From Rotaria sordida (Eukaryota; Rotifera; Eurotatoria; Philodinida; Philodinidae), in the NCBI GenBank assembly GCA_905250125.1, contig CAJNOL010000247.1:77296-141295 (forward strand): a stretch of DNA of 64,000 bases, read 5' to 3'. Below, in pieces: positions 59,873 to 64,000 of this stretch. Position 1 is the first letter of the stretch. Each line of letters begins with the position of its first letter. Under the pieces are notes generated by a model. The model had not been told where the DNA came from. It saw only the letters and a program-made list of their open reading frames with translations, and searched no databases. Made by a program: the position numbers and the translations under genes.

Positions 59873-62865
59873 TCAGGCTTTTTTTCTGATACAGGATTGA
59901 CCTTGAACAGTACCACCATCTGATGCACTATGAAACGAGACGGTTAGTTCAGATTTAATTTAAGAAAAGTTGTGTTTTGACTGCGCTTATTACTTACTTT
60001 TTATGACCATTACATCGATATGTCTTTAGTTCAGATCATCCACTGGTTCCGAGATAAGTATAATTATTACATAGATCATCTGCATTGTAAGTATTCCATT
60101 GAGGAACTTCCAGTTTTTTATTTCGTGGATAAACCCAAAAATTATTGTCACGATTAGGATTGCCATGGTAGAATACTTTAGACTTGGATGCTGCTTGCTA
60201 AAAATTGACAAAGATTTTAGATAGATAAATATGTTTGCTATTTTGAGGAAATAATCTTGATGACACGAACGACCAAACAGAACAAAAGTGCAAGGTGCTC
60301 GTTCTATTTCTTTTTCAAAAAAAAAAATCAGGCTAACTATTTTCGGAATGTCTGTTTAACTCTGATAGTTCTTTGATCGTTGTATGGGCATAGAGAAAAT
60401 CGTAGAACACTATTATATGATTCGAAAAAATTTCAGAAAAACACAAAAGAATGTAAAATAGATACAATCATAGTTATGTCAGCCGTTCCTATTGTACTAT
60501 TTTCATTATAGTTTTTTGTCTTGTTTCACTTGTAATTTTTGAGGAATAATAAGACAAGAAGTCTAAAATGTCTTTTTGTGTGGCAACGAGAAACACAGGG
60601 AAGATAATGTGCTACAAACATGTTGATAGTTTCAATTCAAATGTAATTGTGCACCGAATCATAACTTATGTTTCTTTATTTTAAGTTCTATATCACAGCA
60701 TTTTTTAAGTTATTCGAATGGGAAAGTTTTTGCCTGAAATGTTCTTGGTGGATATTAGAATAAATAGACAAAGATGTGAACGCAAAGAAGAAAAAACAAT
60801 ACTTATTGTCGATGTATTTGTCTAGATATGAAACAAGAGAAAGGACATTAGGATGGTGCAGATAATAGTTGAAAAGTGTTAGAGACAGACATTTTTGGTT
60901 TGTATTGAAATAAGTAAACCGGAGCCTTTCAGTCCATGAAATATCTTGTGAATGAGATATATCGACAGAAAAAACCATAATCTAAAATTTCATCACTCGG
61001 TTTTCTCAAAAACACCGTGGTATACGGTAGCAAATAAAGCAATGTCTCTATAATTGTTGATTAAACGACGATGAACATGAACAGTTTTGAGGCCTTTTGA
61101 GTCTCTTAGGGCCCTACTTACGGTCAAATTTGAGCTCGAAAATGAAACATGAGTTCGGATAGTTTCCTCGTCAGTACAGAAAAGAACTACTTCATACTCC
61201 ACAACTTTATACCATACCCTAAAATCACAAAGATGGTTTAGATTGTATTTTAGAGAAAGTTATGTTTTGACTGTGCTTATTACTTACTTGTCATGTCCAT
61301 TACAACGATATGTCTTTAGTTTGGATCATCCACTTGTTCCAAGATAAGTATAGTTATTACATAGATCATCTGCATTGTAAGTATCCCATTGAGAAACTTC
61401 CAATTTTTAATTTCGTGGATAAATCCAAAAATTATTGTCACGGTTAGAATTACCGTGATAAAACTTGCCCGACATAGTTGTCTAAAAAAACATGCCAAAC
61501 TTACTTGAAATAATAATTGCACAGAAAAGTCTTCAGTAAATGCTCGGGATACGCAACACTTTTAGGACTTTTTTTGACTCATGTTCTAGGCAAATTACAT
61601 GAGTAGTGAATAGAAAAATGCTTTGTCCCAAAAAATTTTTCATGATACCTAGTGTTGAAGACCCAGCTTGTTTTCTAGGAATATTTAACGAGATTCCCTC
61701 ATTTGGTTAGAATATTTTGCGGTCATAGTTTTGCTGATAAATAAGATCATTAGACTAGCACAAAGTTCAGAGAATTATTTTTTTCGTCGAGTTTCGGCTG
61801 AGCTATCGGGTTTTCACGGCTACAGGGCCTTTTCGTATTTACTGTGGAAGAAAAGTTTTTCGCTTAAATAGCAGCAAATATCTGTATCTTTGAAACTTGA
61901 TTTCTCAGCGAAACTCAATAGAAAAAAGAATCCTATGAAGACTTGCCTACTATTGTAGACTTCTAATTATAGGCAAAATGTGAGCTCAAAATCTTGTAAT
62001 CAGGTGAGAGACCGAAGTCACATGTTCCGAAAAAACAAGCTGGACCTCTAACATACAATGATATCATAAATATTAACTGACTACCATTAAACTTTCCCTT
62101 CGATGAAAGTGAAATGGAGCACAAGGATTCATTTTCATTGTCGTTTTCATTTTTCTCTGATTTTTGTCTGCATCCTCAATAAAATTCATGTACTCGTCAG
62201 AGACAACAACTACTAGCATAAAAGATAAAAAGAGAATAAATGTAGGACCGAAAAAACCTAGGAAGTTGCTGTCAACATTGATTACCTGCGCAAGAAACGA
62301 CAAAATAGCAAGTGTAAGTGTTTTTACGTCGTTGGTCTCTATTTATACGGCTTCTTTTCAATTCTTTGACGGAATTCCAAAATGCACCTCACACCACACG
62401 ACGACTGGAGCAAAATCTATACAGAGCAAATGTAACAACGAAAAACGAAGATAAATTTTGGTCCCCTAATGCCTACTGAAAGAAGAAAACCAGAAATCGA
62501 CAAGAAGATCATTTTATCTTGCCATAATTCTCCCTCTCATTATCGCTTGCTCATTTCAGTGGATTCTTTTTACTTGCAGTGAGCGCAACTACTGTGATAA
62601 AGACCAGAAAGAAATAGAACATTGCAACGAAATAAGAACATAATGTTTTGTTAACGTTATCTACTGAAAGAAAGAAAAACGAAAACGACAAAGAAGAATT
62701 GTTTTTCTCTGGATCTTTTCCTCCATTAATTTTTACACATCAGAATATATTCCTTTTACTTATCAGGGAGTGAAAATATTCAGATTAGCATATACTGATG
62801 ACCATAAAGAAAACAACCCATCGTTCGAATGTTTTTCTTGTGAGGAAAGATCGCACTTGATTCAT
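59873..62865 (-). pseudogene. Broken multi-exon membrane-protein gene with a duplicated exon
   Basis: On the minus strand, phase-compatible exons are 62865-62796, 62663-62574, 62475-62423, 62285-62085, 61481-61288, 61218-61122 and 60981-60803. They encode hydrophobic segments (FERWVVFFMVIS, FVAMFYFFLVFITVVALTA, GPTFILFLSFMLVVVV), then YHGNSNRDNNFW..LCNNYTYLGTSG and VEYEVVLFCTDEE. The exon at 61481-61288 has in-frame TAA (61409) and TGA (61328). A second copy of that exon lies at 60197-59998, followed by 59927-59873. It lacks the TAA but shares the TGA. Between the copies, differences fall mainly at third codon positions of this frame, so it was coding. Family not established; the RLRFTYF..LTLFNYYL stretch faintly recalls Frag1/PGAP2-type proteins. 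It could be a pseudogene or a composite of two genes. Confidence 0.5.
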
Positions 62866-64000
62866 GGATATGAAGAATAGCAAAGAAAATTTTGGATTGA
62901 AAGTAATCTTGCTTGAAATAGTTATTATCGGCGTATGCAGATTCTATATATCTGAAAAAAAGGGAAAAAACACACTCTATCTTTAACAAGATCAATAACA
63001 CACGCCATATAGTGAGAAATATGTGTGTAAGTCCTCGACAGTAGATCATAATTGCATATAATAGTGTATTTTATTTCAATCTAAATTTAGAATAAAAAAT
63101 AGACATCGATTCCAAATTGAAATGGGGCCTGGGGGTCTTTTGAATTATTCATACGTATATATGTGTATATGGGTGTGTTTTTTAGGGATAGGGGACCAAG
63201 GAGTCTCGGGGACCTTTAGAATTATTCATATAATTGTACATTTATAAACCTAGCCTTTCTTTTTGAATTCGGATATGTACATGTGTAAATATATTCTGAA
63301 GATATCCTAGAACTTCTAGTACTTCATCCTAAAAAAGGACACCTATATACATACATATATATACATATGAATAGAAAACAAAACATAAGATTCTATGAAA
63401 TTTGTGGTAATGGCGAACAAAATGAGCCATTCAGTTCTTTCACTTTTCTGATAGCCTTTAATTCAAATTTTAGAATTATACTAGCTGAATTACATTATCA
63501 TTAAATTTCATTCAGTTTCTATACATAATGTAATTGATTTTTCAGTAATTACAGATTTATATCAAATCATCCGACATGTTACCGACCTTGCTTTCAAAAA
63601 TAAGAAAAAATATTTTCTGATATTTTTCATGATCAACATACGACAATAGCATTTCTTTAAGCTTATAATTACTAAGTCAGTGTGATATGAATGTAAATGG
63701 TTGTTTGGTACTACCTTATGACAATATCCACCCTCCTAGCCACAAGTCAAAACGAATCTTTTTAGCGTACCGATTCAAGGTACTTGTTTGCATGTTCACA
63801 TAAGTTATAAAGAAAACACTGCCATTATATAAACAGCAATGAGAAATAGTAATGATCTTTCAGTAGAATTAACATTCAACATAATCTAATACACATGGAT
63901 TAGAGAGCGATGAATAGTTGGATTCAGAAATATGAAAGAAAAAGTGGGCATGATAATCTTTACTATTGCTATTACTTCACTCCATCACAATTGCAGGGAA
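62866..64000. other. Window end, AT-rich
   Basis: An acceptor (TTTTTTTCAG, about 62952-62961) precedes the first called exon of the minus-strand gene and may mark a 5' UTR exon. GAATTATTCATA words repeat at 63143 and 63220. No gene recognised. Confidence 0.4.

Noticed and set aside
60026..61522. Hydrophobic frames ending EPVDDLN / EQVDDPN as true C-terminal exons
   Set aside because: Open in both copies, but substitutions between copies fall mainly at second positions of this frame and at third positions of the YHGN frame, which also joins flanking exons in phase.
1..64000. tRNA, rRNA or CRISPR features
   Set aside because: No tRNA-like box pairs, rRNA words or regularly spaced short repeats were noticed by eye; a tRNAscan-type search was not possible.

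Overview
The window is AT-rich eukaryotic nuclear DNA. It has spliceosomal genes with mostly 55-95 bp introns, animal gene families (a CCDC124 orthologue, a PPP1R12/MYPT C-terminus, a FAM194-domain protein), a very long FG-GAP repeat protein, and a tandem pair of intronless cytochromes P450 of fungal appearance. Together these suggest a metazoan that takes up foreign genes, most likely a bdelloid rotifer. That assignment is inferred from gene content; no species marker was seen.

Layout. 1-11 kb: two P450 paralogues in a segmental tandem duplication, the second copy interrupted by a 1.36 kb palindromic element. 11-15 kb: intergenic with further palindromes. 15.1-23.2 kb (+): an 11-exon FAM194/C3orf20-like gene with two element-loaded introns and a 10-N assembly gap. 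24.8-26.8 kb (-): a three-exon ATP-grasp-like gene. 27.2-27.8 kb: a GC-rich hAT-type non-autonomous element with an 8 bp target duplication. 28-35 kb: gene-poor, with elements and one relic exon. 35.3-45.4 kb (+): a membrane-anchored protein with 28 FG-GAP/VCBS blades. 46-47.6 kb: a solo LTR candidate and an NHL-repeat relic. 48.9-51.5 kb (-): CCDC124. 52.6-58.2 kb (+): a PPP1R12 locus with decayed upstream exons and intact C-terminal exons. 59.9-62.9 kb (-): a broken multi-exon membrane-protein gene containing a duplicated exon.

The most striking structural theme is the number of long inverted-repeat (foldback) elements, about a dozen of 0.3-1.4 kb. They have no convincing coding capacity, and five have TA dinucleotides at both ends. 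They sit in introns and intergenic DNA, sometimes nested, and paralogous empty sites inside the window help to define two of them. The genes do not form an evident pathway: the window reads as unrelated single genes embedded in a dense population of non-autonomous transposons, plus decaying paralogues of the kind expected in a degenerate-tetraploid genome.
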